Shown here in pieces: positions 44,448-54,386 of a stretch of DNA of 64,000 bases (its first letter is position 1; each line of letters begins with the position of its first letter). The notes below the pieces were generated by a model. It made no database searches. It was not told where the DNA came from and worked only from the letters and a program-made list of their open reading frames with translations. The translations under genes and the position numbers were made by a program. The DNA is from Oceanospirillaceae bacterium (lineage in GTDB: Bacteria; Pseudomonadota; Gammaproteobacteria; Pseudomonadales; Oceanobacteraceae), in the NCBI GenBank assembly GCA_002724925.1, contig PBQA01000013.1, positions 558,001-622,000 on the forward strand. The letters are read 5' to 3'.

Positions 44448-45682
44448 TTACTGGTCTGATCGGCCTGTTGGTTCTACTAATACTGGTATTGCTCTTTCCG
44501 GCGATCCGTAATGCCCAGGCGGAAGCAGCGGCGCCGGGTAAGTTGCAGGCTCAGGAAAATCTGCGCTTATACAAAGAGCGGGTTGCTGATGTTGAGTCGA
44601 TGGACATCAGTGAAGACGACCGCAAGGCGATGATGCTTGAGCTGGACCGGGAGCTGCTGGCTGCTGCGGATAAAGCGGCAGGATTTCATACCGGGCCGGG
44701 CAAGGCTGCTCGCTTTGCCTTTACATCATTTCTGATTCTTCTGTCTCTGGCCGCAACATACTCTCTCTACATGTCGTGGGGTGCGGGCAATGAAGTACGA
44801 GCCACTCAACTACTTGAGTATTCGGCGACTGCAGAGCTGTCTGAGGGCGAATACAAAGAGTTGGAGAAACGTCTCGATGCGGCAGGAGAGCGTGATCCTG
44901 AGAATCTGGAATGGGCGTTTCTCAGAGGACGATTACTGGAAGCAGAAGCACGCTTTGCCGAAGCGGCAGAAGCCTATGAAAGTTTGTTGGCAAAACTACC
45001 AGATGAGCAGGTTCAGGACCGGGCGGCCATCATGACGTCGATGGTGCAGGCGCGCTTTTTCTCGACCGGACAACAGGCGACTGATGAACTCTACGTTACC
45101 CTGAAAGAAGCACTGGCGCTGGCACCGGGGCAGCGTAAACCACTCGGGTTGGCCGGAATCATGGCTTACGAGCTGGGTAATTACCAACAAGCGATTGAAC
45201 ATTGGAAGGCACTCTGGACTCAGCTGCCCGAAGGCAGTATGGAAGCCCGTACCATTGCTAATGGTATTGGCCGCGCTGCCGAAGTCCTCGAAGAGCAGGG
45301 CACCCGTGTTGATCTGAGCTGGATGGTGCCTGCACGCATTGAAGTCACGGTCGACCTCTCAAATGAAGTCCGCCAACAGGTGCCGGTGAATGCAACCGTG
45401 TTTGTGCTGGCTCGTAAGCTGGATGGACCGCCGATGCCTCTGGCAGTTCAGCGTCTTGTAGTATCGCAATTACCCACGACTGTGGTGCTGGATAACTCAA
45501 TGGCGATGGCAGCTGGTGCCAGCCTTGGTGACGTAGATGAAGTCACCATTACTGCTCGTGTTTCTTTATCCGGCCAGCCAATGGCTCAGGCTGGCGACTG
45601 GCAGGGACAGGTCTACAATGTTCCGACCCGAGGCTCTGATGCTATTCAGGTCACAGTCTCAGAGCAGGTCAGCGGCAAGTAA
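44444..45682 (+). CDS. ccmI: Cytochrome c maturation protein CcmI (CycH), TPR domain
   Basis: 412 residues. Two N-terminal membrane helices (about 2-20 and 87-107) with an intervening cytoplasmic segment, then periplasmic TPR-type helices (AELSEGEYKELEKRL, RFAEAAEAYESLLAKLP, GNYQQAIEHWKAL) and a C-terminal beta domain. It binds apocytochrome c and presents it to CcmFH. Last gene of the ccm operon. Confidence 0.92.
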   Translation: MITGLIGLLVLLILVLLFPAIRNAQAEAAAPGKLQAQENLRLYKERVADVESMDISEDDRKAMMLELDRELLAAADKAAGFHTGPGKAARFAFTSFLILLSLAATYSLYMSWGAGNEVRATQLLEYSATAELSEGEYKELEKRLDAAGERDPENLEWAFLRGRLLEAEARFAEAAEAYESLLAKLPDEQVQDRAAIMTSMVQARFFSTGQQATDELYVTLKEALALAPGQRKPLGLAGIMAYELGNYQQAIEHWKALWTQLPEGSMEARTIANGIGRAAEVLEEQGTRVDLSWMVPARIEVTVDLSNEVRQQVPVNATVFVLARKLDGPPMPLAVQRLVVSQLPTTVVLDNSMAMAAGASLGDVDEVTITARVSLSGQPMAQAGDWQGQVYNVPTRGSDAIQVTVSEQVSGK

Positions 45683-45718
45683 CAGAGGCATAGAGCCACA
45701 TAGAACAAGGAGAGGCCG

Positions 45719-46741
45719 TTACCAGCGCGCGTAATGGTCTTCGGCCAGGCCCCAGAGGTTGTCGATGTGGATGGTCTCATGGGGTAGGTCGATTTCACCG
45801 CTGTATCGACCCAGATACTGGCGGAAATTACTCGCAGCGATGATGGCGTTGGTGTGGTCGTGATAATTCACCACCGGGTCGAAATGAAGCCTCACTGTGT
45901 TGTCATGAGACGTCACTGACCAGCCCGAGTCCGTGTCTTCCCGGTTAAACTGGAAATGAACTCCCGGCATGACGGTCGGTACGCCATCTATCCACAGCGT
46001 GTTTTCACTGAAACCCGTTTCATTCACTCCGGCAGACAGGTTCAATCCGACCTTGCGTTGATCATTCAGGCGGCCAGAAATACTGGCCCAGTTCCAGCTG
46101 GTTTCATGACGCATGTAGCCACCAGTCCAATCGACCCCGGCAAGTGCCCGAAGCGATTCGAGGTTATACGAACGGCCCTGCCAATGTACTTCTCCCTGAC
46201 ACACCCGAGCGTTACTTTTCTGAGTGTATGTCCAGCCGCTGAAACCCGTGCGTGTACAGACAGACATAGGAAGGTAATGTGTGCTTTCATCAATACTGGC
46301 GCGAATGCTGGTGCCGTCCGCCATGCTGACCCGCACCTGGCGTACTCCGGGACGGTTACTGGCTTTAATCGTCAGGCGGTTCCGGCCCTTCACGAAGCTG
46401 ACGATGTCCTGATTAGGTTGCTGCCCAAAACGGAGTCCACGACGGAAGGGGCGAGTGAACCGATATTCCTTCCAGCGCTCTGCTGACTGATCATACAAAT
46501 ACAGAAATGCATGGCTGGCAAAGCGCAGGCGTACGATAGCCAGACCGATGAACAAAGGATCTGCAGAAACAGAAACAAACTGAAACTGATTAAAGTGTTG
46601 ATCACGCTTTTTAGGCAGGATTGGCTTTCCCATCGGGGTGCGCAGCTTGTAGTCGCGAAAATTTATATCGCTGACAGGTGCATCAAAGCGCCCGAAGAGT
46701 GGTTGTCCATATTCATCTATCAGGCGGTCGCGCGGTGTCAT
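45719..46741 (-). CDS. DUF2804 domain-containing protein
   Basis: 340 residues, no signal peptide. The layout matches DUF2804: an N-terminal strand-rich half and a C-terminal part with WASISGRL, GLNLSAGV, and the closing HFDPVVNYHDHTN. It looks like a lipocalin/hydroxysteroid-type double beta-barrel protein (related to AttH-like folds). Function unknown; such proteins are often near lipid genes. AGGA precedes the ATG. Confidence 0.75.
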   Translation of the reverse strand: MTPRDRLIDEYGQPLFGRFDAPVSDINFRDYKLRTPMGKPILPKKRDQHFNQFQFVSVSADPLFIGLAIVRLRFASHAFLYLYDQSAERWKEYRFTRPFRRGLRFGQQPNQDIVSFVKGRNRLTIKASNRPGVRQVRVSMADGTSIRASIDESTHYLPMSVCTRTGFSGWTYTQKSNARVCQGEVHWQGRSYNLESLRALAGVDWTGGYMRHETSWNWASISGRLNDQRKVGLNLSAGVNETGFSENTLWIDGVPTVMPGVHFQFNREDTDSGWSVTSHDNTVRLHFDPVVNYHDHTNAIIAASNFRQYLGRYSGEIDLPHETIHIDNLWGLAEDHYARW

Positions 46742-46863
46742 TATATTTCCTGTAACTGATTACGCATGCGGCTATTAAAACAGAAAAAATGGCCCGAATA
46801 GAGGTGTCTTATGAGACCTGCGTCACACCCGTAAAAGTCTCTTTCGAGGGTGTCGCTGGCGAA

Positions 46864-49800
46864 TCAGCGGAAGGCGGCGCGCATAGCAGCCAGAGAATCC
46901 TGGTCAGCTTTGAAGCGCAGTTTCAGGTAGACGCCCTGAGCAGTGAAGTTGGCAGCGGAGAAGTCGCTGTCGATGAAACCGGTAAAGTTATAACCCACGC
47001 CGACCCAGGTATTCGTGGCTGGGATAAAGCCTACCGAAAGGCCTGCGCCATGGCTTATCTGACCCGCTTCATAACCATGGAGACGGCGACCGTGGGCACC
47101 GACATCCCAGCGGTCGGTCAGGTGATGACGCCATTCTGCGGCCATAAAGTCGGTGGTCGAGGCGTAGTTATCACCGTCATACTGGTTAAGCACACGCTTG
47201 ATACCGTACTGCCCGGCGAGTTGATCCCGGCCGGTAATCATCCAGTTAAGGTGGGCGTTGTTGATCAGCTTGCGGGTACGGTCAGGTGCACCGATACCGC
47301 CGATGGTGTCCTGAACCCAACGAGTCTGCCATAACAGCGCATAAGGATTTACGCGAGGACGCAGTGCCAGATCAAAACGCAGGTCGAGTTGGTTTGCGTA
47401 GTACTCAGTGCCTGATTCATTGAACCAGTCGACACTGCCGCCCGCTGCCAGCGCATCATTCAGCGGATGATACAGATTACTGCGTGCTACCCACTTATCG
47501 AGGGTCGTGCCGTTGCGGTATTCAAGACGGTTGTTCCACTGCCACTGTTCGGTTCTGAACGCCGAACCCGCGTGGACTGCGTGGAAGTTTTCTGTGGTGG
47601 CATCTTCCACCGGCATGCTGTTCTCAAGGTCTTTGGATTGCTCAAAGCCAGCGCTCAGGCTCCACTTATCGTTGAGTAGGAAGTCCTGTGTTAAGCCAGA
47701 TACCGCAAACAGGCGATAGTTATCATCGACTTCAACCTGTTCAATGCTTTGCTCTGCGCGTGCGCCGGCCCAAGGCGTTGCGCGAATACCCATAATGGAG
47801 CGCTCCGGCGCATCATCGCTAAATCCGGTTTCGTGTTCAGCGAAAATACTGTAATTGCGGCTGATCTGATAATCAGCGCCCAATAGCATACGGTCGTAGG
47901 CATCCGAGCGTTCAGAGATATTCGTCAACAGCTGGCTGCTCAGGGTCAGACGATTGTTCAGGACGCGCTGGCTGTACCCGAGACTCAGCTGGTCTGTATA
48001 TAAGGTGTTATCCAGACTTTCCTGCTGGGCAGCGATCAAGCCCAGAGAAACCTGTTGGTTATCGCTTAGGCGATGAATCCAGTCGGTCTGAGCCTGATAG
48101 CTATCGAATCCGGTAGTCAGGCCCAGATGGTGGAAGGTCATGACCTGCAGGCGGTTATCATCATTGATGTACCAGTTACCTTCGATACCTTCTTTGCGGA
48201 AGTCATTTTCGCCGACGGATGTCTGATCCAGACCAAAGCCATCTTCCTGTTCGCGGATATACGCACGGGCATCAAATTTATCGTCGCGGTGAGAGACTTC
48301 AACCAGATGAGCGTTCGCAGTATCAGCGTTACCAGAAACCACTTCTTCAGACTGAGCAATTTCGGCTTTGACTTCGGTTTTACCCAGCTTCAGAGTCGCG
48401 TCAGCAGCGCGCAGATGACGGTCGTCGCCGCTCTGATTCTGCGTAATAGTCGTTACGCCGGCACGAACCTTATCGTCAAGCAGCTTCACGCCAGCGCGGC
48501 CACCGGCGATGTAGCCCAGATCTCCGTCTGATTCGACTTCGTATTCGACAACGATGTACTGCGGGTTAAAGCTGTCATCGGTGCTGGCGACTGGCCCTTT
48601 GAAGTAGAGCGTGCCGTCAGAGTAGTCGATTACGTAATCGGCGTTACGGGTCAGGGTGGTGGTCGACAGAATGTTCTCACTGCGGTAACGGTCGCGGACA
48701 ATCAGGCGAACCTGCTCGCTGTTGAGTACCAGCTGCTGATTTTTCAGGCGATACAGACCAGAAGTACCGTCCCCCTGAATCTCCTCACGCATAAAGCCCT
48801 GATCCGTCTGACTGACGAAACCGGAGAATTCAGCAATGTCGCCCTGATACACGGTCTGGATACCGGTCAGTTTACGACTGTAGCGGCCAAGCTCCGTGAC
48901 GGTCAGGTTGGTATCGATATCACCAAATACTGTGTAGAAACGTTCTTTTTCTACCCGGACATACAGCTTACGGGCTGAGCTGGCATCGAGCTGTTGCTGG
49001 CTGGCATCTCCGTAAAGGGTGTAATACCGGTCTGGTTCTATCAGGCGCGCAAAAGGCTCAGCGTCTTCTTTGCCCGAGTCGTACGCTGCAGTGACCAGCC
49101 ACTCGCCCAGAACCTGACCCTGAGCAAAAAAGGCCAGACGCCCGTCGTGGTAAATATTGTCATCAACCCCGGCGGCTTTCATTGAGTCACTGTTGCCACC
49201 ATTGGCGTTATAGCCAACGGCCAGGTCACCCAGACCCACAAAGATCCATTCACGTTCTTTTGGCTTCAGCCAGGCGCGGATTTCGTCGGTCTGACCATTG
49301 CTGTGCTTGAAGCGCATGAGCACCTCTCCCGAGCGGAAAGTCGGGGCCAGACGAATATGTGCAATACCATCCTGACCAACCTGATAGGCAGGTTTCTGCA
49401 TGTCGGTCAGCGGACTGATCTCTTGTTCGCGTTGTTCACTATAGAGAGTGTATGGCTCAAGGATTTCGACCTGACCCTGAACGTTAGCGCGAATCGGGAA
49501 GCCTTCTTTGTCAGTCAGGCGCACGGCTACGACAGGTGGATTAATACCGTCGGCGACCAGCATGCTTTCGTCTTTTATAAACTCGGCCTTGGCTGGCGCT
49601 TCGGCAAAGTGCACGGTTTTCTTGATACGTTTGACGACACGACCGGCCGTATCCATCACTGTCACTTCGAAATGGTTAGGGCCAGACATCAGGTCAACAC
49701 CACGCCATTGGCTGATCACCAGATCGCGGGTTTTACTACTGGTGTTGCCGTCGAAGTTCAGGGCACTCACAGGTTTACCGTTCAACGTCAGTGTGGCGCG

Positions 49801-52731
49801 TTGTTTCTTGGAATGAGATACCGCAATCTTGGTTGAGCTGATTGATGGGCTGCGATCCAGAGGTGGCCAGATCCACTGAGCTTCATCCGGCGCGGTACGG
49901 AACCAGTTTTCGTCATATTCAGGGATGGCCATTTCGGATGGCAGGCGTGCTGGATTACCTGCTGCTGTGGCTAATAGGCCGGTAAGTCCGGGAATCAGGG
50001 ATTGTACTTTAGCGACCTGAACATCACTGCCAGCACTCGCCAGATCAACCACTGCATCAGCGTTGAGGACTTTCACTTCAACACGTCGGTTCTGTGCGCG
50101 GCCTTCGGCGGTTCGGTTTGAAGCAACAGGTTCAGAAGGCCCTCGCCCCTCAGCGATGATTTGTGAGCGTGGAATACCCAGTTCATTGGCGAGGAAATCC
50201 GCGACCGAGTCAGCACGCGCTTCAGACAGCACCTGGTTATTGGCAAAGATATGCTGCACGCGGCTGGAAATCCGTGAGCTGTCGGTGTGGCCAATCACTT
50301 TGAGTTCGAGGTTGCCGAGACCATCCAGTGCTTCAATCACATTCACCAGGTTCAGCTTATCTTCTTCCGTCAGAATGTCTGAGAAGTTGGCAAACTTTGG
50401 CGGTACGACAGGTTTCACGTTTTCTTCTTTCGGCGGCAGCACCAGCTTGATTGAGGTGCTGACCGGCTGAATCTGTTGCGGAGACTGAGCATCTGCCTGG
50501 AAGCGGGTGACCGCACGAGTGATGAGTTCACCCATGGGAGCGCGGTCACTGATGTACGCATTGAACTCAATGACGTTCTGCCATTCTTCAGGTTTGTCGT
50601 TCAGACGGTAAATCAGGTTGCCGTAAGTGACTGTCGGGTCTTCGATCGCGCGGCCATCCAGTGTGCTTGAGCCAGTTTCGTATACAAGGCCCTCTGGTAG
50701 CGAAATCATGCCTGTCACATTCTGCAGGGGCAGGCCGTTGCCATCCAGTGTAAAGCGGTAACGTACCTTATGGTCAACCGGTGATGCGTATGGACGCTCG
50801 TTTATTTCTTCCGCTGTGAATGGCAGCAGAGCGTGGTCAAGTTGTTGGCGAATTTCGCCGACTTCCGGTTCGCGCATCTTCAGGAAGAAATCAACGCGCC
50901 AGAAGCTACCCGGCTGCACATCAACGAACTGGCTGTAGCTGCGACCAGCGTGGAAGCCGCGCTGCGGACACTCCATCAGTTCCATGTATGGCGGGATGGT
51001 GGCCGTGTCCATCTGCACAACGTGGGTGCCCGGAGTGACGTCTTCGATGTGCCATTCGCCATTTTCATCTGACACGACATAGGTGCCGTCTTCCATAAAC
51101 AGGCGGATATCCGGGACACCGTCGACCGAGGCCTGGTTGCCTTCACAATCATCAAGGTAAATACGACCGAACAGGCGGGCCGTATCTTTGAAGAATTCAT
51201 CGCGGATAATGACCTTAGCGCTGGCATCGTTTGCGACCAGTACATCGTCGTTCAGAGATACCCGGTTGACCACTTCACCTTTCGCCAGTGCTGTGACCTG
51301 CGCAACATAGGTCAGTTGCAGTCGCTCGAAGGCCTGGATGGTGGCAATGGGCAGGGTCAGGGTGCGACCGTCACGACTGAGGTCGAAGTCGACTTTCTCG
51401 TTGTTCAGGCGGGCAGAGCCTTCCATGTAGCGAAGACCGGCGGGCAGCTGGTCGACAAGAGTGACGTCGCTAGCATCAACTTCGTTGTTAACGAGGTTAA
51501 TGGTGAACTTGAGGCTGTCGCCAATGCCGGCTTCATTGTAATCAGACTGCTTGCTCAGCAGCAGGCTGTTATCCAGCGGGTCAGCACCGATATCTGTGCG
51601 GAATACCTGATTGTTAACGCTGAACGTTTCGCCGCGCGAAATGCCTGTGACATCAAACGGGCCGTTGAGCGTATCGCGCAGGGTCTCGTCATCAATTTCC
51701 GAAGGCACCCGGAAGGTGGCCGGGCCTTCGATTTCAAGGAAGTAGTTACCGTCTTCAACGTACGGGAACCAGAACTGACCGGCAGCAAACTCGGGTTTCA
51801 CCGCAGTGGCCTGTACACTGCCAGCCTGCATTCTACTGGCCTGAAGATTACCCGCCGGACCGCTGACAACCGTAACAGGGTAGGGCGTTACACCGTCTTC
51901 GTAGAATACCTTGTCAGTTGCTGGTAGTCCGGTATCTGCATTCATCAGAGTTACGCTGACACCGTTCACCGGGCTGCCATCGCTGGAGCTGAATACTCGG
52001 GACACCGGATTAAACAGAGTCTGAGCAGCAACGCTGTCGGCAGGGTCGGTCGGGTCGGTATAGCTTACCGAAAGCTCTGTGCCTGTCTTCACCGAAATAA
52101 TACCGTCGTAGGGCTGTGTGCCCTGATTGGTATCCTGGCTCGGCAGGACGGCAGCGAAAATACCTGTATTATCGCCGGTTTCAAAAAGGGTCAGTTGTTC
52201 GGTATCACTGCCGCCTGGTGTTGTGATAGTCACAACTATGGTGTCCGGACGGGCGGGATTCAGGTTCTTGTCCTGATCTTCAACAATGATGATGACCGGC
52301 TCACCTGCACGGTAACCGAATTCATCATCCGAAATATTTACGGTGGCCGGGAAGTTAATGGTGTTGCCATTTTCATCTTCAAAGCCGGTATACGGAGTAA
52401 AGTTACCCTGCCCATCGCCATAGTCGGTGCCATTGAGAGTTAATGGCGTGCCGTCGTCATCAATATGAGCAAGACGGATATTGGCTGGGGTAGGAACCAC
52501 AGGACCCGGATTTACTTCCTGAGTCGTCAGGCTGGCCGAGTCACTGCGGGTAAAGCTTTCTGCGTTGACAGAATAGGTCGCGATAACCGTGTTAGTGATC
52601 TCTGTTCCGGTTGGCGTCACTGCCGCCTGCGCGGAGTGTGCCAGCAACACAGACAACAGGACGCCCAGAGCGTGCTTGGCGCTCCGGTGCAGTCGGGTTG
52701 TCAGTGTCGGGAACAGAGATCTCATTAACAT
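46864..52731 (-). CDS. Giant outer-membrane protein: DUF11, SdrD-B-like and OmpA modules plus C-terminal beta-barrel
   Basis: 1955 residues; signal peptide about 1-37 (ends SAQA). Modules in order: an N-terminal TGTEITNTVIATY module shared with its neighbours; a calcium/turn-rich beta region (about 60-380); DUF11-type repeat (about 400-480, GDSLKFTINLVNNEVDA, LPAGLRYMEGS); an SdrD-B/CNA-B-like domain (about 525-577); further beta domains; an OmpA C-terminal domain (about 780-895, IGHTDSS and NRRVEVKV); and from about 1165 a strand-rich region (GLGDLAVGYN onward, YVDYSDGTLYFKG) that looks like a large outer-membrane barrel ending YLKLRFK. The OmpA part should hold peptidoglycan while the barrel sits in the outer membrane. 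It is the last gene of the five-gene operon; a second ATG at 52725 is possible. Confidence 0.75.
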   Translation of the reverse strand: MLMRSLFPTLTTRLHRSAKHALGVLLSVLLAHSAQAAVTPTGTEITNTVIATYSVNAESFTRSDSASLTTQEVNPGPVVPTPANIRLAHIDDDGTPLTLNGTDYGDGQGNFTPYTGFEDENGNTINFPATVNISDDEFGYRAGEPVIIIVEDQDKNLNPARPDTIVVTITTPGGSDTEQLTLFETGDNTGIFAAVLPSQDTNQGTQPYDGIISVKTGTELSVSYTDPTDPADSVAAQTLFNPVSRVFSSSDGSPVNGVSVTLMNADTGLPATDKVFYEDGVTPYPVTVVSGPAGNLQASRMQAGSVQATAVKPEFAAGQFWFPYVEDGNYFLEIEGPATFRVPSEIDDETLRDTLNGPFDVTGISRGETFSVNNQVFRTDIGADPLDNSLLLSKQSDYNEAGIGDSLKFTINLVNNEVDASDVTLVDQLPAGLRYMEGSARLNNEKVDFDLSRDGRTLTLPIATIQAFERLQLTYVAQVTALAKGEVVNRVSLNDDVLVANDASAKVIIRDEFFKDTARLFGRIYLDDCEGNQASVDGVPDIRLFMEDGTYVVSDENGEWHIEDVTPGTHVVQMDTATIPPYMELMECPQRGFHAGRSYSQFVDVQPGSFWRVDFFLKMREPEVGEIRQQLDHALLPFTAEEINERPYASPVDHKVRYRFTLDGNGLPLQNVTGMISLPEGLVYETGSSTLDGRAIEDPTVTYGNLIYRLNDKPEEWQNVIEFNAYISDRAPMGELITRAVTRFQADAQSPQQIQPVSTSIKLVLPPKEENVKPVVPPKFANFSDILTEEDKLNLVNVIEALDGLGNLELKVIGHTDSSRISSRVQHIFANNQVLSEARADSVADFLANELGIPRSQIIAEGRGPSEPVASNRTAEGRAQNRRVEVKVLNADAVVDLASAGSDVQVAKVQSLIPGLTGLLATAAGNPARLPSEMAIPEYDENWFRTAPDEAQWIWPPLDRSPSISSTKIAVSHSKKQRATLTLNGKPVSALNFDGNTSSKTRDLVISQWRGVDLMSGPNHFEVTVMDTAGRVVKRIKKTVHFAEAPAKAEFIKDESMLVADGINPPVVAVRLTDKEGFPIRANVQGQVEILEPYTLYSEQREQEISPLTDMQKPAYQVGQDGIAHIRLAPTFRSGEVLMRFKHSNGQTDEIRAWLKPKEREWIFVGLGDLAVGYNANGGNSDSMKAAGVDDNIYHDGRLAFFAQGQVLGEWLVTAAYDSGKEDAEPFARLIEPDRYYTLYGDASQQQLDASSARKLYVRVEKERFYTVFGDIDTNLTVTELGRYSRKLTGIQTVYQGDIAEFSGFVSQTDQGFMREEIQGDGTSGLYRLKNQQLVLNSEQVRLIVRDRYRSENILSTTTLTRNADYVIDYSDGTLYFKGPVASTDDSFNPQYIVVEYEVESDGDLGYIAGGRAGVKLLDDKVRAGVTTITQNQSGDDRHLRAADATLKLGKTEVKAEIAQSEEVVSGNADTANAHLVEVSHRDDKFDARAYIREQEDGFGLDQTSVGENDFRKEGIEGNWYINDDNRLQVMTFHHLGLTTGFDSYQAQTDWIHRLSDNQQVSLGLIAAQQESLDNTLYTDQLSLGYSQRVLNNRLTLSSQLLTNISERSDAYDRMLLGADYQISRNYSIFAEHETGFSDDAPERSIMGIRATPWAGARAEQSIEQVEVDDNYRLFAVSGLTQDFLLNDKWSLSAGFEQSKDLENSMPVEDATTENFHAVHAGSAFRTEQWQWNNRLEYRNGTTLDKWVARSNLYHPLNDALAAGGSVDWFNESGTEYYANQLDLRFDLALRPRVNPYALLWQTRWVQDTIGGIGAPDRTRKLINNAHLNWMITGRDQLAGQYGIKRVLNQYDGDNYASTTDFMAAEWRHHLTDRWDVGAHGRRLHGYEAGQISHGAGLSVGFIPATNTWVGVGYNFTGFIDSDFSAANFTAQGVYLKLRFKADQDSLAAMRAAFR

Positions 52732-52762
52732 TTTCTGTCAGTTAACCTGGTTAACCATCGTT

Positions 52763-53893
52763 TCAGTCAATCGTTACCTGGAAGGTAATGACGTTGGTTT
52801 CCTGATTCGCAGGGTCAGCATCGCCATCGACGGTGCCCAGATTCACGGTGACTGTGTCGGTACCAGCGTCGTAGCTTGCAATTGCCGCATCGACAGCAAC
52901 CGGGGTCGTTGCACCGTCCATTGCGACCAGCAGGCTGTCTGCTACGTAGGTGGTATCAGCAGGAATCGCATCGGTAACGACCACATTGGTCGCATCCGCG
53001 GTACCTGTGTTTGTCAGAGTGATGGTGTACTCAACTACAGCGCCAGGAATGGCTTTTGGATTATCCGTGCCGTTCAGAGGATCACTGATGATTGCCGATG
53101 TTTTGGTCAGGTTGCCCAGCCCCTCAAGGTTCGGGAATACCAGAAGCAGCACATCGGTGAGTATTTCCTGGTTGTCAGCGTCGGTGTCGGCGTAGACCAC
53201 TTCGATGCTGGTCGCACCGTTGGCGATCGCTGCGTCGTCTTCAGAACCGTTGGTCGGATCGTTGTCGCCAGTATCCAGCTGATATGTCGTTCCGTCGATG
53301 GTTGAAGCGACACCGTTGACCGTGACTGTGGTCAGAGCGACATCTTTGTCTGCGCCATCGATTTCCGCCTTCGGTACTGTGATAAATACAGTAATTGTCT
53401 CGTCGGCTAGCACTTCTGCCGTCGGGCCGGTGAGCAGGGTATCGGCGGCGTCAAGGACTCCGGGTGTTCCATTTACAGGATCATCAACGTAGTAACTGTA
53501 TGTCGTACCGGTATCGATGTTATCCGTGTAAGTGGTGCCATTAACGTCAAGAGTCGTGCCTGTTTCGTTGCCAGCAGCCACAGTGAACGACGTTGGCGAG
53601 TTACCATCGTTGGTAATCTGAACCGCAGCAATGGTTACGTTGTCAGCCTCAAGAGAGGTCTGATTGGGTTCTGTGGTCAGCAGACGCGTCAGGGCATAGT
53701 CGACTTTGATGTCGACGTTGAAAACGTCCTGAGCCTCAACAGCATCCTGATCTACTCCATTTATCTGGTAGTTCAGAATGGCCGTGTTAGTGACCTCGGT
53801 CCCGGCAGCAGTTCCGGCGGCGTGAACCTGAAACGACATTGTACTGAGTGTTGCCAGTACAACGGGGCTGATCAGTTTTACGTGCTTATTCAT
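52763..53893 (-). CDS. Secreted DUF11-type protein, 376 residues
   Basis: Signal peptide 1-25 (ends VHA). The mature N-terminus AGTAAGTEVTNTAILNYQ is the same module as in the 326- and 1955-residue proteins. The middle is Thr/Asp/Val-rich beta sequence (many DTxTxxxV strands). Residues about 265-376 carry a DUF11/TIGR01451 module with DPLNGTDNPKAIPGAVVEY and a DAIPADTTYVADSL closing segment, closely matching the end of the large secreted protein. An excellent GGAGGT precedes the ATG. No cysteines and no anchor are visible, so it is probably a secreted or surface subunit. Confidence 0.7.
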   Translation of the reverse strand: MNKHVKLISPVVLATLSTMSFQVHAAGTAAGTEVTNTAILNYQINGVDQDAVEAQDVFNVDIKVDYALTRLLTTEPNQTSLEADNVTIAAVQITNDGNSPTSFTVAAGNETGTTLDVNGTTYTDNIDTGTTYSYYVDDPVNGTPGVLDAADTLLTGPTAEVLADETITVFITVPKAEIDGADKDVALTTVTVNGVASTIDGTTYQLDTGDNDPTNGSEDDAAIANGATSIEVVYADTDADNQEILTDVLLLVFPNLEGLGNLTKTSAIISDPLNGTDNPKAIPGAVVEYTITLTNTGTADATNVVVTDAIPADTTYVADSLLVAMDGATTPVAVDAAIASYDAGTDTVTVNLGTVDGDADPANQETNVITFQVTID

Positions 53894-53913
53894 ATTTCAC
53901 CTCCAGCCTGGGA

Positions 53914-54372
53914 TTACTTAACCCGGACCTGAAATTCGACAAAGCCAGTTGCAGACGGCGCTAAAGGCGCATCAACAATCCAGCGAATACTTTGGATATC
54001 TTTCGCACCGGCAGGGCGGATTTCGCCGTTTTCCAATACGTTCAGCTCACTCACAGGAGCAAACTGAGAACCATCCACCGACAGGGTGATGGAGGTACCT
54101 GCGCCGTTGGCACTGTTCATGATGTAAACAGTGTTTTCCGGCACAGGGTTCTTGATGGTGACGCCACTGACCGGCTCGCTTCCGGTGTTGACGTACGTGA
54201 TGCGGTAGCCGACTTTGTCGCCAGGAGCGATTTTGTCGGCTTCCAGCCACTCTTCAGCCACGCTTCCGTCGTCCTGGGTAGCCATCACCACCTTATAGGG
54301 CTGTGATTCCAGGCTGACTGTGGCAAATGCCGACAAAGGCAGGAGCAGGAGTAATGTGGTCAGTAAGCGCAT
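53914..54372 (-). CDS. Small secreted single-domain DUF11-like protein, 152 residues
   Basis: Signal peptide about 1-17 (LPLSAFA). One Ig/DUF11-like beta-sandwich follows (KIAPGDKVGYRITYVNTGSEP, then VTIKNPVPENTVYIM) and an end segment GFVEFQVRV. GAGGTG precedes the ATG; 20 bp separate it from the 376-residue gene. Its small size and single module suggest a minor or capping subunit, as inference. Confidence 0.68.
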   Translation of the reverse strand: MRLLTTLLLLLPLSAFATVSLESQPYKVVMATQDDGSVAEEWLEADKIAPGDKVGYRITYVNTGSEPVSGVTIKNPVPENTVYIMNSANGAGTSITLSVDGSQFAPVSELNVLENGEIRPAGAKDIQSIRWIVDAPLAPSATGFVEFQVRVK

Positions 54373-54386
54373 ATGTCACCTCAATA

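Noticed and set aside
46789-47334. 181-codon ORF on the plus strand under the giant outer-membrane protein gene
   Set aside because: Antisense to the barrel-coding region, no recognisable domain; long antisense ORFs are expected in repetitive beta-rich coding sequence.
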